Positions 11,011 through 18,284 of a DNA stretch of 64,000 bases are shown piece by piece. Below the pieces are notes generated by a model. It was not told where the DNA came from and did not search any database. It worked only from the letters and a program-made list of their open reading frames with translations. Made by a program: the position numbers and the translations under genes. The DNA comes from Chitinophagaceae bacterium (GTDB lineage Bacteria; Bacteroidota; Bacteroidia; Chitinophagales; Chitinophagaceae), in assembly GCA_022843585.1 (NCBI GenBank), contig JALHNJ010000003.1:124001-188000 (forward strand), given 5' to 3'. The first letter of the stretch is position 1. Each line of letters begins with the position of its first letter.

Positions 11011-11030
11011 TGATACTCGGCTGGGAAGAA
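11011..11030 (-). repeat. Cassette-boundary repeat, partial copy
   Basis: tgatactcggctgggaagaa, directly preceded by aacgttagtggc, 31 bases after the stop of the leftward gene ending at 11061. It matches the tgacactcggctggaaagaa half of the shared repeat. Confidence 0.6.
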
Positions 11031-11060
11031 GTTCGCTGTGTTTTTTAAGTAGCTTGGGAC

Positions 11061-11648
11061 TTAGTGAGAAAATTTCTCAAATTCTTCTGGATGCCATATC
11101 TCAAACCAATTAATGGATCCCACACAATTTACTTCAACTGCCTCATTTGCATGATGCACATATTTATCAGGTACCCAAGAAAATAGTATTCTACTCTCCT
11201 TAGTTCTTGTGATATAAAACCAAGTGTCAATTGGTGGAATGTCATAACCGTCAACAAGTCCTAATGATTGAACTTCGGAAGCTCCGTCAATAACTGTGCA
11301 ATCAATTTGTGAAACAAAAATTTTGCCTGAATACTTTTTGTCTTTATTAATTTCTGTTACAAATTTTCTTTTGAAGCATAATTGGTCTACAAATAAATTG
11401 TCAACAATACTTTCTTTGTCTGTTGGGTCAACTGCCCATTTTGTTAAAGTGCAAGATTTGATATCTGGTTCGATTTCAAATCCAAAACCTTCAACCTTAA
11501 AACTGAATAAACTTTCGTCATTATAAAGTGGGTTATAACTTCTAAAAACCTTTGCATTGTCTTTACTACCGTCTCTAACTTGCAAGTCGCAATATGCCTG
11601 TGTCAAGTTAAGATTGTCTGTGAAAATATGTTTGTCAATACTTAGCAT
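11061..11648 (-). CDS. Hypothetical protein in cassette-like island
   Basis: 195 residues from the ATG at 11648 (MLSIDKHIFTDNLNLTQAY). The open frame extends upstream to 11705, but those 19 codons run through boundary-repeat sequence (gccaagcccag-type inverted motif) and are probably not translated. The protein has no signal peptide and no membrane segment. It is rich in Asp, Asn, Trp and Phe, and ends WFEIWHPEEFEKFSH. I do not recognise the family. A cytoplasmic protein is likely. Confidence 0.7.
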   Translation of the reverse strand: MLSIDKHIFTDNLNLTQAYCDLQVRDGSKDNAKVFRSYNPLYNDESLFSFKVEGFGFEIEPDIKSCTLTKWAVDPTDKESIVDNLFVDQLCFKRKFVTEINKDKKYSGKIFVSQIDCTVIDGASEVQSLGLVDGYDIPPIDTWFYITRTKESRILFSWVPDKYVHHANEAVEVNCVGSINWFEIWHPEEFEKFSH

Positions 11649-11712
11649 AGTAGTAGCTCTGTAGAAATGGTGATGCCCAACATCTGGGCTTGGCAATCTG
11701 GCCAATACATTC

Positions 11713-11732
11713 TGACACTCGGTTGAGAAAAA
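11713..11732 (-). repeat. Cassette-boundary repeat, partial copy
   Basis: tgacactcggttgagaaaaa, 12 bases after the stop of the DUF4304 gene, in the same orientation and position as the other copies. Confidence 0.6.
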
Positions 11733-11743
11733 GAAATGACATG

Positions 11744-12388
11744 CTAAGCAGCGTTTTTTTTCAGTACACGGTGAAAATCATTATTGCCAAACCAATCTGA
11801 ATTAAGATTCTCTGGTAGAGAAAGAGCCCAATTGGCAAATTGTTTTGCCTTTTCCAGATTTCTATTTTCAAATATAATTGTCATTGCCCATGCAAATCGT
11901 AAGTCAGTTGTTGCGATAGAAACACCAAATCTTTTTGTCCAGTAGTCGTGAAACTTATTCATTTCAGAAACTTCAAATTTGTCAAGGAAATTCGGTGTCG
12001 AGGTAAACCTTTCTATTACAGGAAAAGCTTTATATTTAATCGTGTGCACTATTTTTGCTAGTGTCCCGAGATTTGTCGCTTCATCATAAGCATATTCCCA
12101 TTTTTCACCTCTTGCATAAGGTATAAAGCTGAATTTAAATTCATATTGATTGGTTATGAGCTTAGCCAAGTCTTTTTTTCCATCATAATCTTTGTCAATT
12201 AGCTTAGGGTGAATTGCAAAGCCTGCTGAACAACTGCCTCCCCACCTGCTCGGGTCAATATAGACCGCAATTAAATAATCGTCTGTCTCTTGTTTGTATT
12301 CAAAGCCCGTCCCCTTAAACCCATGAAGCCGCATTTCTTGTCCAAAAGGTTTTGCTATTTGCTTTTTAAATTCTGCTGTTGTTATCAT
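11744..12388 (-). CDS. DUF4304 domain protein
   Basis: 214 residues. The N-terminal half fits DUF4304 (MITTAEFKKQIAKPFGQEMRLHGFKGTGFEYKQ, then YLIAVYIDPSRWGGSCSAGFAIHP), a family of small soluble proteins found in polymorphic-toxin immunity contexts and as stand-alone cassettes. Its biochemical role is unknown. There is no signal peptide. It lies between two boundary repeats, like an integron-type cassette. The upstream junction is the 39-bp-identical repeat. Confidence 0.75.
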   Translation of the reverse strand: MITTAEFKKQIAKPFGQEMRLHGFKGTGFEYKQETDDYLIAVYIDPSRWGGSCSAGFAIHPKLIDKDYDGKKDLAKLITNQYEFKFSFIPYARGEKWEYAYDEATNLGTLAKIVHTIKYKAFPVIERFTSTPNFLDKFEVSEMNKFHDYWTKRFGVSIATTDLRFAWAMTIIFENRNLEKAKQFANWALSLPENLNSDWFGNNDFHRVLKKNAA

Positions 12389-12414
12389 AGTGTATCTATA
12401 GAGTGTTGCATAAC

Positions 12415-12506
12415 AAGTAAATTTATGATATAAGACGTAAGTTTCAAAAGAACGACGAGTGCCACAAATCTACACGCAATGCCGTCTGACACTCGGATGG
12501 AAAGAA
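12415..12506 (-). repeat. Cassette-boundary repeat, copy 3, with 39-bp identical extension
   Basis: 12415-12453 is identical to 9545-9583; then gagtgccacaaatc and tgacactcggatggaaagaa. It lies 22 bases after the stop of the DUF2071 gene. On the minus strand the ends cgagtgtca and tggcactcg can pair as an imperfect hairpin. Confidence 0.75.
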
Positions 12507-12528
12507 AGTTCATAATCTGTTCTGTACA

Positions 12529-13251
12529 TTACAATTTGTGTTTTTCCCATGCAAGAACTTTTACCCCTTCCGAATAATGTATAAAGTTGGGTTGAGTGTT
12601 CTTTATATTTATATCGCCAATTTGATAGTTCAAACTTAGCTTTTTTAATTTAACCTCTTTTAATTCCCATTCTTTATGATGAATGTCGTATCTCCACAAA
12701 TCATTTTTTTTATCAAGATACAGGCAATACCTTTCTGTCAACCAAACGTCTAAATTTGATTTCTTTGAAAGTGTTTGTTTTATTTCGAATTCCGTGTCAA
12801 ATGCAAAGCCCTTAACTGCGTTTTTGGAATTGAATTTGTTACCTGTTCGTTTCATAATTGCTTTTTCATAAGGCAGTCCCGACAAGATTTTTGCAATAAA
12901 AGCTGATAAATGCTTTTCAGCTTCAATATTCAAGAAATAGACTCCCTTTTTGTTGTCATTGTCAATATATGTCCTAAGATTAATTTCGTGAAAGTCAGAA
13001 ATGAACTTAAGAGAAGGTAGTTTTTTAGGTCGAATATTTTGCATTGTAAACGCAACTAATGAAATATAATATTTGTCATAATAGCTATCAAGATGAAATG
13101 GTGCAGGAACATACTTTCGCAATGTGTCAAACGGAATTTCCCAATGTAGAAAAAGAGCATTATTCCATTCTTGGTAGTATTTCCATGGGCCGATGGGAAG
13201 TTCAAAAGGCCGGTGTGAAATTTCAGAGAGTATAGAGGAAATATCTGTCAT
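12529..13251 (-). CDS. DUF2071/YqjF-family protein
   Basis: 240 residues with the DUF2071 hallmarks: an N-terminal Trp-rich segment (YYQEWNNALFLHWEIP followed by LRKYVPAPFHLDSYY), then VAFTMQNIRP and a FHEINLRTYI motif corresponding to the family's F-x-E-x-N-x-R-T-Y-V. It is thought to be structurally related to acetoacetate decarboxylase; the substrate is unknown. It is soluble. Thirteen bases separate it from the upstream DHFR-like gene, so the two are probably cotranscribed, the only such pair in the island. Confidence 0.85.
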   Translation of the reverse strand: MTDISSILSEISHRPFELPIGPWKYYQEWNNALFLHWEIPFDTLRKYVPAPFHLDSYYDKYYISLVAFTMQNIRPKKLPSLKFISDFHEINLRTYIDNDNKKGVYFLNIEAEKHLSAFIAKILSGLPYEKAIMKRTGNKFNSKNAVKGFAFDTEFEIKQTLSKKSNLDVWLTERYCLYLDKKNDLWRYDIHHKEWELKEVKLKKLSLNYQIGDINIKNTQPNFIHYSEGVKVLAWEKHKL

Positions 13252-13264
13252 TATCGGCTCGTTG

Positions 13265-13837
13265 TTATTGTCTGTCCACTAAATAATTCAGTTCTGTTAC
13301 CCCGCAGGCAAATTGCCGGGTAGTTACCAGGTTTAATTTTATTTTTTCTTTGATGTCTGCAAATAATGGAATGCCTTGCCCAAGAATAATTGGATTGACA
13401 AAGAGCCAGTAGCCATCAATTAAGTTTTGCTGTATGAGTGCATGGGTTGCGGTGGGGCTACCAAAAAGCAGGATGTCCTCCCCTTCTTCTTGTTTTATTT
13501 TATTTATACTTTCAGTAAGATCGTCGTTAATAATTGTTGTGTTAGCCAGGCTTTCATCTTTCATTGTTTTTGATAAAACAACTTTATGCACTTTGCTATA
13601 CCACTTTGAGTGGTTAATGTCGTGTTGGGTAGGATTGGGCTTGTCTGCTGCGGTGGGCCAGTAACTTTCCATCATCTGGTAAGTTACTCTTCCATATAAT
13701 GCAGTATCTCCCTGGCCTATCCGCTTTTCGACATGATCAAAAATTTCATCATTAATTTTTATCCAGTCCATTTCTCCGTTGGGCCCTGCTACAAAACCAT
13801 CTAATGATATGTGCATGAAGGAGATTATTTTTCGCAT
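13265..13837 (-). CDS. Dihydrofolate reductase-like (RibD C-terminal domain) protein
   Basis: 190 residues. The N-terminus (MRKIISFMHISLDGFVAGPNGEMDW) and the segments GRVTYQMMESYWP and EGEDILLFGSPTATHALIQ are typical of stand-alone RibD-C/YwjB-type reductases, which bind NADPH but usually have unknown substrates. It is distinct from the housekeeping FolA enzyme. It lies directly upstream of the DUF2071 gene with a 13-base gap. Such proteins are frequent passengers of integron cassettes. Confidence 0.88.
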   Translation of the reverse strand: MRKIISFMHISLDGFVAGPNGEMDWIKINDEIFDHVEKRIGQGDTALYGRVTYQMMESYWPTAADKPNPTQHDINHSKWYSKVHKVVLSKTMKDESLANTTIINDDLTESINKIKQEEGEDILLFGSPTATHALIQQNLIDGYWLFVNPIILGQGIPLFADIKEKIKLNLVTTRQFACGVTELNYLVDRQ

Positions 13838-13963
13838 GGGGTTTTAGTTTTTTTGGTGTGGATGGGTTGTTAGTGTTGATTTATATCAGAACGAGACAAT
13901 ATAAAAGTTGAAATATATTAGTCGGCCAGCATATTAGAAGACCTTATGTTCCATACTGGGTTT

Positions 13964-14668
13964 TTAGAGTGCTCCGCCTTGCGGCCAGTTTTTCCAATGC
14001 GTATTAATAATTTCTTTTGTTTTATAAAGTGTTTTGTCGCCGGTTACAATTACATCTGCAAGTTGTTGGAAAGTTTCCCTTTCACTTGGTTTTTCTCCCA
14101 TGGCCAGATCAGGGTGATGCCAATAATTAAGCGTCATAAATTCTGGTAAGTCAAGCGGTATTTTCGTAGAAATCTCTTGTCTTGTAAGCCAAAACAAATT
14201 TGATTGCTCTGGTATAAGCCCCCGCAAAAATTCCCAAGGAGTAATTTTATTTTCAAATTCCAATTCAATGCCTTTTCCCAAATAATATTCTTTATCAAAT
14301 TGAATGGGTATTATCGCATCTCTGACCAATATACTAGTTGCTTCGCCATTTAGATAGGGTACATAGTTGGTCTCATCATATAAAAATGTATCAACGCCAT
14401 TGTCCGATGCAAAAAAGTTAAAGTTGCTATTGTCGTTCTTTGCTGTCAAGCAATTGCCAAAAACATTTGCAATTGTTGTAATTCCATCAATATTATATTC
14501 ATGATTATTGTAAGCCAAGACTTCTAATAAAATAGCCCATCTTTTTTCATCTCTAAATATGGTTAGCTTTTGGTCGGCGTGATAATAATACCCATTGTCG
14601 AGCATAGGGAATACATAGTTTTCAGCTTCTAAGTCCAACTGACGTAAGATTTCTAGTTTATCAATCAT
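13964..14668 (-). CDS. Hypothetical cytoplasmic protein
   Basis: 234 residues, acidic, no signal peptide or membrane segment. Segments such as YVFPMLDNGYYYHADQKLTIFRDEKRW and WEFLRGLIPEQSNLFW suggest a mixed alpha/beta fold, of the kind seen in bacterial immunity or SMI1-like families, but I do not recognise the family. It is the first gene of the leftward island. The sequence just upstream (aacgttgcgtgtaacaa, 14684-14700) resembles the outer edges of the other cassette junctions. Confidence 0.7.
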   Translation of the reverse strand: MIDKLEILRQLDLEAENYVFPMLDNGYYYHADQKLTIFRDEKRWAILLEVLAYNNHEYNIDGITTIANVFGNCLTAKNDNSNFNFFASDNGVDTFLYDETNYVPYLNGEATSILVRDAIIPIQFDKEYYLGKGIELEFENKITPWEFLRGLIPEQSNLFWLTRQEISTKIPLDLPEFMTLNYWHHPDLAMGEKPSERETFQQLADVIVTGDKTLYKTKEIINTHWKNWPQGGAL

Positions 14669-14730
14669 GGCAAATGTCTGTTAACGTTGCGTGTAACAAT
14701 TAAATATACGAAGCTTCTGAATTTTTAAAC

Positions 14731-14953
14731 GACCTCCCCAAACCCCTCGCAAGGAGGGGCTTTAGACTCCGAATATTTGATTATTTTTTATTGAGTGTAA
14801 GTTTTAGAAGATCGATTGGATTGTATTTGTTCATCCGTGTTACTAAAGTACAAGTGTGCGACGCAAGGGACGATGATAGTAGCAATGCAGCTTGGAAAAT
14901 AAATACAAGATCCCTCCTTCGTCGGGATGACAATCCTTCGACAAGCTCAGGAC
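14731..14953. repeat. Composite of dispersed intergenic repeats (includes copy B)
   Basis: The gap downstream of the TonB receptor gene holds three repeat pieces: a C/G hairpin cccctcgcaaggagggg (14743-14759); the second copy of the catccgtgttac repeat (14832-14900), here without the palindromic insert; and ccctccttcgtcgggatgac followed by ccttcgacaagctcagg (14912-14953), sequences of a type found between genes in many Bacteroidota. No gene is present. Confidence 0.6.
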
Positions 14954-17323
14954 TTAAAACTTAAAATTCCACGTCACTGCTGGTAGTATGGGAAACAATG
15001 ATACTTGCCGGGTTTCTATTTTTAAATCGCCGGTGGCGGGGCTGCCGTTCTGATCGAAATAAATGAAATAGGGATTGAGGCGGCTGTACACATTGTAAAT
15101 ACTAAATACCCAATAACTGCTGACCCGTTTTGGTTTTTTGGGTGTGGGTGTAAGCGTAGCCGATAGATCTAAGCGATGGTAAGCCTTCATGCGGTATTGA
15201 TTGAGCTTGCTGTACTCCTGTGTCAACACTCCATTAATAATATAAAAACGTTCGGGCAAGGTGATGGCATTGCCGGTGCCATATACAAACACGGCCCCGA
15301 ACTTCCATTTTTTATTGGCTTCGTAATTAGTAACGATAGAAATATCATGACGGCGATCGTACTTGGTGGGAAATTTTTCACCATCATTTAGCTGCGGGAA
15401 TTTTCTCCAAGTCCATGATAAGGTGTACCCTACCCAACCGGTGAATTGTCCTTTTGTTTTATTGACCAATAACTCAGCACCATAAGCCCAGCCTTTGCCA
15501 AATACAAATTCATCTTCGGGATCGGCAAGGGATGGTGTGTAGCCTTCTTTATAATCTACCTGGTTCTGCATGTCTTTATAATACACTTCCAGCGAGGTTT
15601 CATATTTGTTATCATCAAAATTTTTAAATATGCCTGCTGCATAGAGCCAGCTTATTTGTGGCTTTACCAAATAAGTACTCGGCACCCACAGATCGGTTGG
15701 CAATGTATTGCCGGAGTTGCTTACCAGATGTATGTACTGGTAGTTGCGGGTTACGGCAGCTTTTAAAGATGTTTCATCGTTCAATGCATAGCGCAGTGTA
15801 ATGCGTGGTTCCAACCCACCATAGGTTTTTACGGGTTCAAAACTTTTGTACGAAGTGCTGTCGAGTTTATTTCCATCAGCATCTTTTATATATTTTTTAT
15901 ACGGGCCAATTTGTGTGAAGGTGCTGTAGCGAAGTCCGTAGTTTATTTTCCACTTCTCTCCTATTTCCCAATCATCCTGCAAATACACGGCAGTTTCTGC
16001 TGCAAATTTGTTGCCTTCATTATTGGGAGTAAACACCAGCGAATCCTGCCGGCCTGATACTACATTGGGAATGAATTTGTGATAGGTTACCAATCCGCCA
16101 AACTTTAGTTTGTGATTGGGCAATGGATAATAATCAAAATCGGTTTTAAAAGTTCCGTCTTTTATACCGGAAGAAAGACCTATTTCAAAATTTTCCTGTG
16201 CGGCAGAAAATTTGAATTTATAATCGTTGTACACTAAAGTTGTGTTGGAAAAAAGACGACGGTTGAATACATGATTCCAGCGAACGGTGGCGGTAGAATT
16301 TCCCCAGGGTATATTGGTTCTGAATGTTCGTTTGGCACTGGCAAAATCAAATACATCTCTGCCGAAATAGCCGCTGATGTACAAACGGTCTTTTTCAGAA
16401 AAACGGTAATTGACTTTTGCATTTACATCGTAGAAATAATACCCGGAGCCGTAGGCATCGCTGCTCTTTTTAATAAATGGTTTGGCCAACGCATCTACAT
16501 AAGTGCGGCGGGCAGATAAAATGAAAGAGGCTTTATCTTTTTTTATAGGGCCTTGTACAGAAAAGCGGGAAGCAATAACACCAATGCCACCTTCTGCCTG
16601 AAATTTATTGATGTTACCATCCTTCATGGTTACATCAACTACAGAAGATAATCGTCCGCCATATTGAGCAGGCATACCACCTTTTATCAACGATACATTT
16701 TTAATAGCATCCGAATTAAAAACGGAGAAGAAACCAAACAAGTGACCGGGATTGTACACTACTGCATCGTCCAAAATGATAAGATTTTGATCGGGCCCGC
16801 CACCACGAACAAAGAACCCAGCATTTCCTTCTCCCGCATTACGAACACCGGGTAATAGTTGTAAGGCTTTCAGCAGATCAATTTCTCCCATGAAAGCAGG
16901 AATATTTTTTACCTGGCTCATGGTGAGTTCGATCCGTCCCATCTGTGCATTCTTTACATTGGCATCCCTTCGTTTGCTGTACACTACTACTTCACCAATA
17001 GCATCGGCCCTGGATAACAGATCGAAATTGAAGGACTGGTTATCTTTTAATTCTACAGAAATTGTTTTACCGAGATAGCTTATGTGCGACACAGCAATGG
17101 TATAAGTGCCTTCATCCAACGTAATAGAATAAAAACCGTATTGGTTGCTGGTTACTCCTTTTGATTGTCCGTTGACAGCAATGGTGGCACCCATGATGGA
17201 TTCGCCGGAGAGACTGTCTTTTACATAACCATTTATAGTGAATCGGGCTGCCTTATCGGCATTCTGCGAAAAAACGATGTTGGTGAGCAAAATAAGGATG
17301 ACTACACTGGTTATCTTACGCAT
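14954..17323 (-). CDS. TonB-dependent outer-membrane receptor with carboxypeptidase-like N-terminal domain
   Basis: 789 residues. Signal peptide MRKITSVVILILLTNIVFS. Residues 27-110 are a carboxypeptidase regulatory-like beta-sandwich (GYVKDSLSGESIMGATIAVNG, SKGVTSNQYGFYSI) typical of Bacteroidota receptors. A plug domain follows (LLKALQLLPGVRNAGEGNAG, FFVRGGGPDQNLIILDD, PAQYGGRLSSVVDV), and then a 22-strand barrel region. It imports an unknown ligand across the outer membrane using TonB energy. No SusD partner lies next to it. It follows the 246-codon membrane-protein gene by 15 bases, so the two are probably one transcript. Confidence 0.93.
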   Translation of the reverse strand: MRKITSVVILILLTNIVFSQNADKAARFTINGYVKDSLSGESIMGATIAVNGQSKGVTSNQYGFYSITLDEGTYTIAVSHISYLGKTISVELKDNQSFNFDLLSRADAIGEVVVYSKRRDANVKNAQMGRIELTMSQVKNIPAFMGEIDLLKALQLLPGVRNAGEGNAGFFVRGGGPDQNLIILDDAVVYNPGHLFGFFSVFNSDAIKNVSLIKGGMPAQYGGRLSSVVDVTMKDGNINKFQAEGGIGVIASRFSVQGPIKKDKASFILSARRTYVDALAKPFIKKSSDAYGSGYYFYDVNAKVNYRFSEKDRLYISGYFGRDVFDFASAKRTFRTNIPWGNSTATVRWNHVFNRRLFSNTTLVYNDYKFKFSAAQENFEIGLSSGIKDGTFKTDFDYYPLPNHKLKFGGLVTYHKFIPNVVSGRQDSLVFTPNNEGNKFAAETAVYLQDDWEIGEKWKINYGLRYSTFTQIGPYKKYIKDADGNKLDSTSYKSFEPVKTYGGLEPRITLRYALNDETSLKAAVTRNYQYIHLVSNSGNTLPTDLWVPSTYLVKPQISWLYAAGIFKNFDDNKYETSLEVYYKDMQNQVDYKEGYTPSLADPEDEFVFGKGWAYGAELLVNKTKGQFTGWVGYTLSWTWRKFPQLNDGEKFPTKYDRRHDISIVTNYEANKKWKFGAVFVYGTGNAITLPERFYIINGVLTQEYSKLNQYRMKAYHRLDLSATLTPTPKKPKRVSSYWVFSIYNVYSRLNPYFIYFDQNGSPATGDLKIETRQVSLFPILPAVTWNFKF

Positions 17324-17338
17324 GAGGGAATAACAATC

Positions 17339-18046
17339 TTAAAGTTTTTTAGTTGTATCTGTTGCTACGAAATTTATATTGGTTTTTATTTCTGCACAAT
17401 CTTCTTTAGTTCCGTATGGGTTGGTGGATTTTTCTTCCGGACTTAACCAATTGCCGGGAGGGCCATCTTCTCCAAACGCAGTGCTGCACTCTTGCCAGTA
17501 TAATTTTGCCAAATCATATCGGGCAGTGCTTAATAAAGTAAAGAGTTCGTTGGATAACAAATTGAACGATGCTCTTTTTTCGGTTAGTGATGGATCCGCA
17601 ATGATGGAAGCGATCTCTGCTTTAGCATTTTGATAAGGCTGTAATGCCGTTTGATAAATAAGTGTATCCACGTTCAATTCATCAATTTTAAAACTATCCA
17701 ATGCCATTTGTAATGCCAAAGTGGATTGATTGATGGCAACAGTGTCAGCTTTTACAAAAGCAGCTGTAGTTTCATAATATTTCTCCAGCACTTGTTGCAG
17801 AGATTGATTGAAAGCTGTGCTGTGTTTGCTAACGGCCAGTGGCAATGGTTTTGGTTCGTTATCCTTTGAACCGTTATTGCCCGGAAAAACATAATACCTC
17901 ACCAGTCCTACCAATAATAAGAGAATGGCAAAAAGCATGGTGAGTCCATTTACGCCTTTTGTTCTCTGTACAAATACCCTGATAATTCCAAGAATGATGA
18001 TAAGGGCGGGTAAAATGATGCCGAGGATGTCTATTACCTTTTTCAT
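17339..18046 (-). CDS. Inner-membrane protein of unknown function, cotranscribed with TonB receptor
   Basis: The start at 18046 (MKKVIDILGIILPALIIILG) is preferred over one 11 codons upstream. Two hydrophobic helices lie at about residues 5-23 and 33-52, then a soluble region of roughly 180 residues with a helical core (FNQSLQQVLEKYYETTAAFV, NLLSNELFTLLSTARYDL) and a C-terminal segment with Pro, Cys and Asn (GPPGNWLSPEEKSTNPYG). The soluble part probably faces the periplasm. The family is not recognised. The 15-base gap to the receptor suggests a role linked to it. Confidence 0.7.
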   Translation of the reverse strand: MKKVIDILGIILPALIIILGIIRVFVQRTKGVNGLTMLFAILLLLVGLVRYYVFPGNNGSKDNEPKPLPLAVSKHSTAFNQSLQQVLEKYYETTAAFVKADTVAINQSTLALQMALDSFKIDELNVDTLIYQTALQPYQNAKAEIASIIADPSLTEKRASFNLLSNELFTLLSTARYDLAKLYWQECSTAFGEDGPPGNWLSPEEKSTNPYGTKEDCAEIKTNINFVATDTTKKL

Positions 18047-18138
18047 CGAAGGGTTAAAATTTCGCTCAAAGATAACCATGGAATCGAGGATTGAAACGGT
18101 TTTGAAGGATTTAGCATTTTGTTATTGGGCAAATAAAA

Positions 18139-18217
18139 TAACCACGGCGGCACTGAGAAACAGCGTTACACGGAGCATCTCTGTGAATCTTTATGTACCG
18201 TATGTCTATTTGGTTTA
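18139..18217. repeat. AACCAC...GTGGTT-type palindromic intergenic repeat, degenerate copy
   Basis: taaccacggcggcactgagaaacagcg, ending tttggttta. It matches the order of motifs in the better copies at 20327-20400 and 49556-49637, but its right end is degenerate (tggttt). Confidence 0.5.
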
Positions 18218-18243
18218 AAAGTTCAAATTATCGGCAACTCTTG

Positions 18244-18267
18244 AATGGCCATTTTGGACTAAATTTG
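18244..18267 (+). promoter_or_regulatory. Possible Bacteroidota-type promoter of the ABC-F gene
   Basis: taaatttg at 18260-18267 fits the -7 consensus TAnnTTTG. A ttg at 18241-18243 lies 16 bases upstream, slightly short of the usual spacing. It lies 17 bases before the start codon. Confidence 0.4.
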
Positions 18268-18284
18268 CGCCTCATTTAACTATT

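Larger units (their letters stand above)
8300..14705 (-). mobile_element. Candidate gene-cassette-like island
   Basis: Eight mostly single, mostly leftward genes of accessory type (lipoproteins, DUF2059, DUF4304, DUF2071, DHFR-like, unknowns). A common sequence follows the stops of the genes ending at 8392, 11061, 11744 and 12529 by 12-31 bases. Its plus-strand form is gagtgccacaaa, then about 13 bases, then tgacactcggctggaaagaa. A reduced form follows the gene ending at 10406. One gene (9691-10194) is inverted. The upstream edge near 14690 has aacgttgcgtgtaacaa. A gene plus a 3' repeat is the layout of integron cassettes, but no integrase is present in the window and the canonical attC core is not clearly matched. 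Confidence 0.4.

Noticed and set aside
11649-11705. N-terminal extension of the 11061-11648 gene
   Set aside because: These 19 codons lie in junction-repeat sequence with an inverted motif, and a good internal ATG exists at 11648.
8300-14705. Firm call of a classical integron
   Set aside because: No integrase, no attI, and I could not match the canonical attC pair RYYYAAC / GTTRRRY at the junctions by eye.
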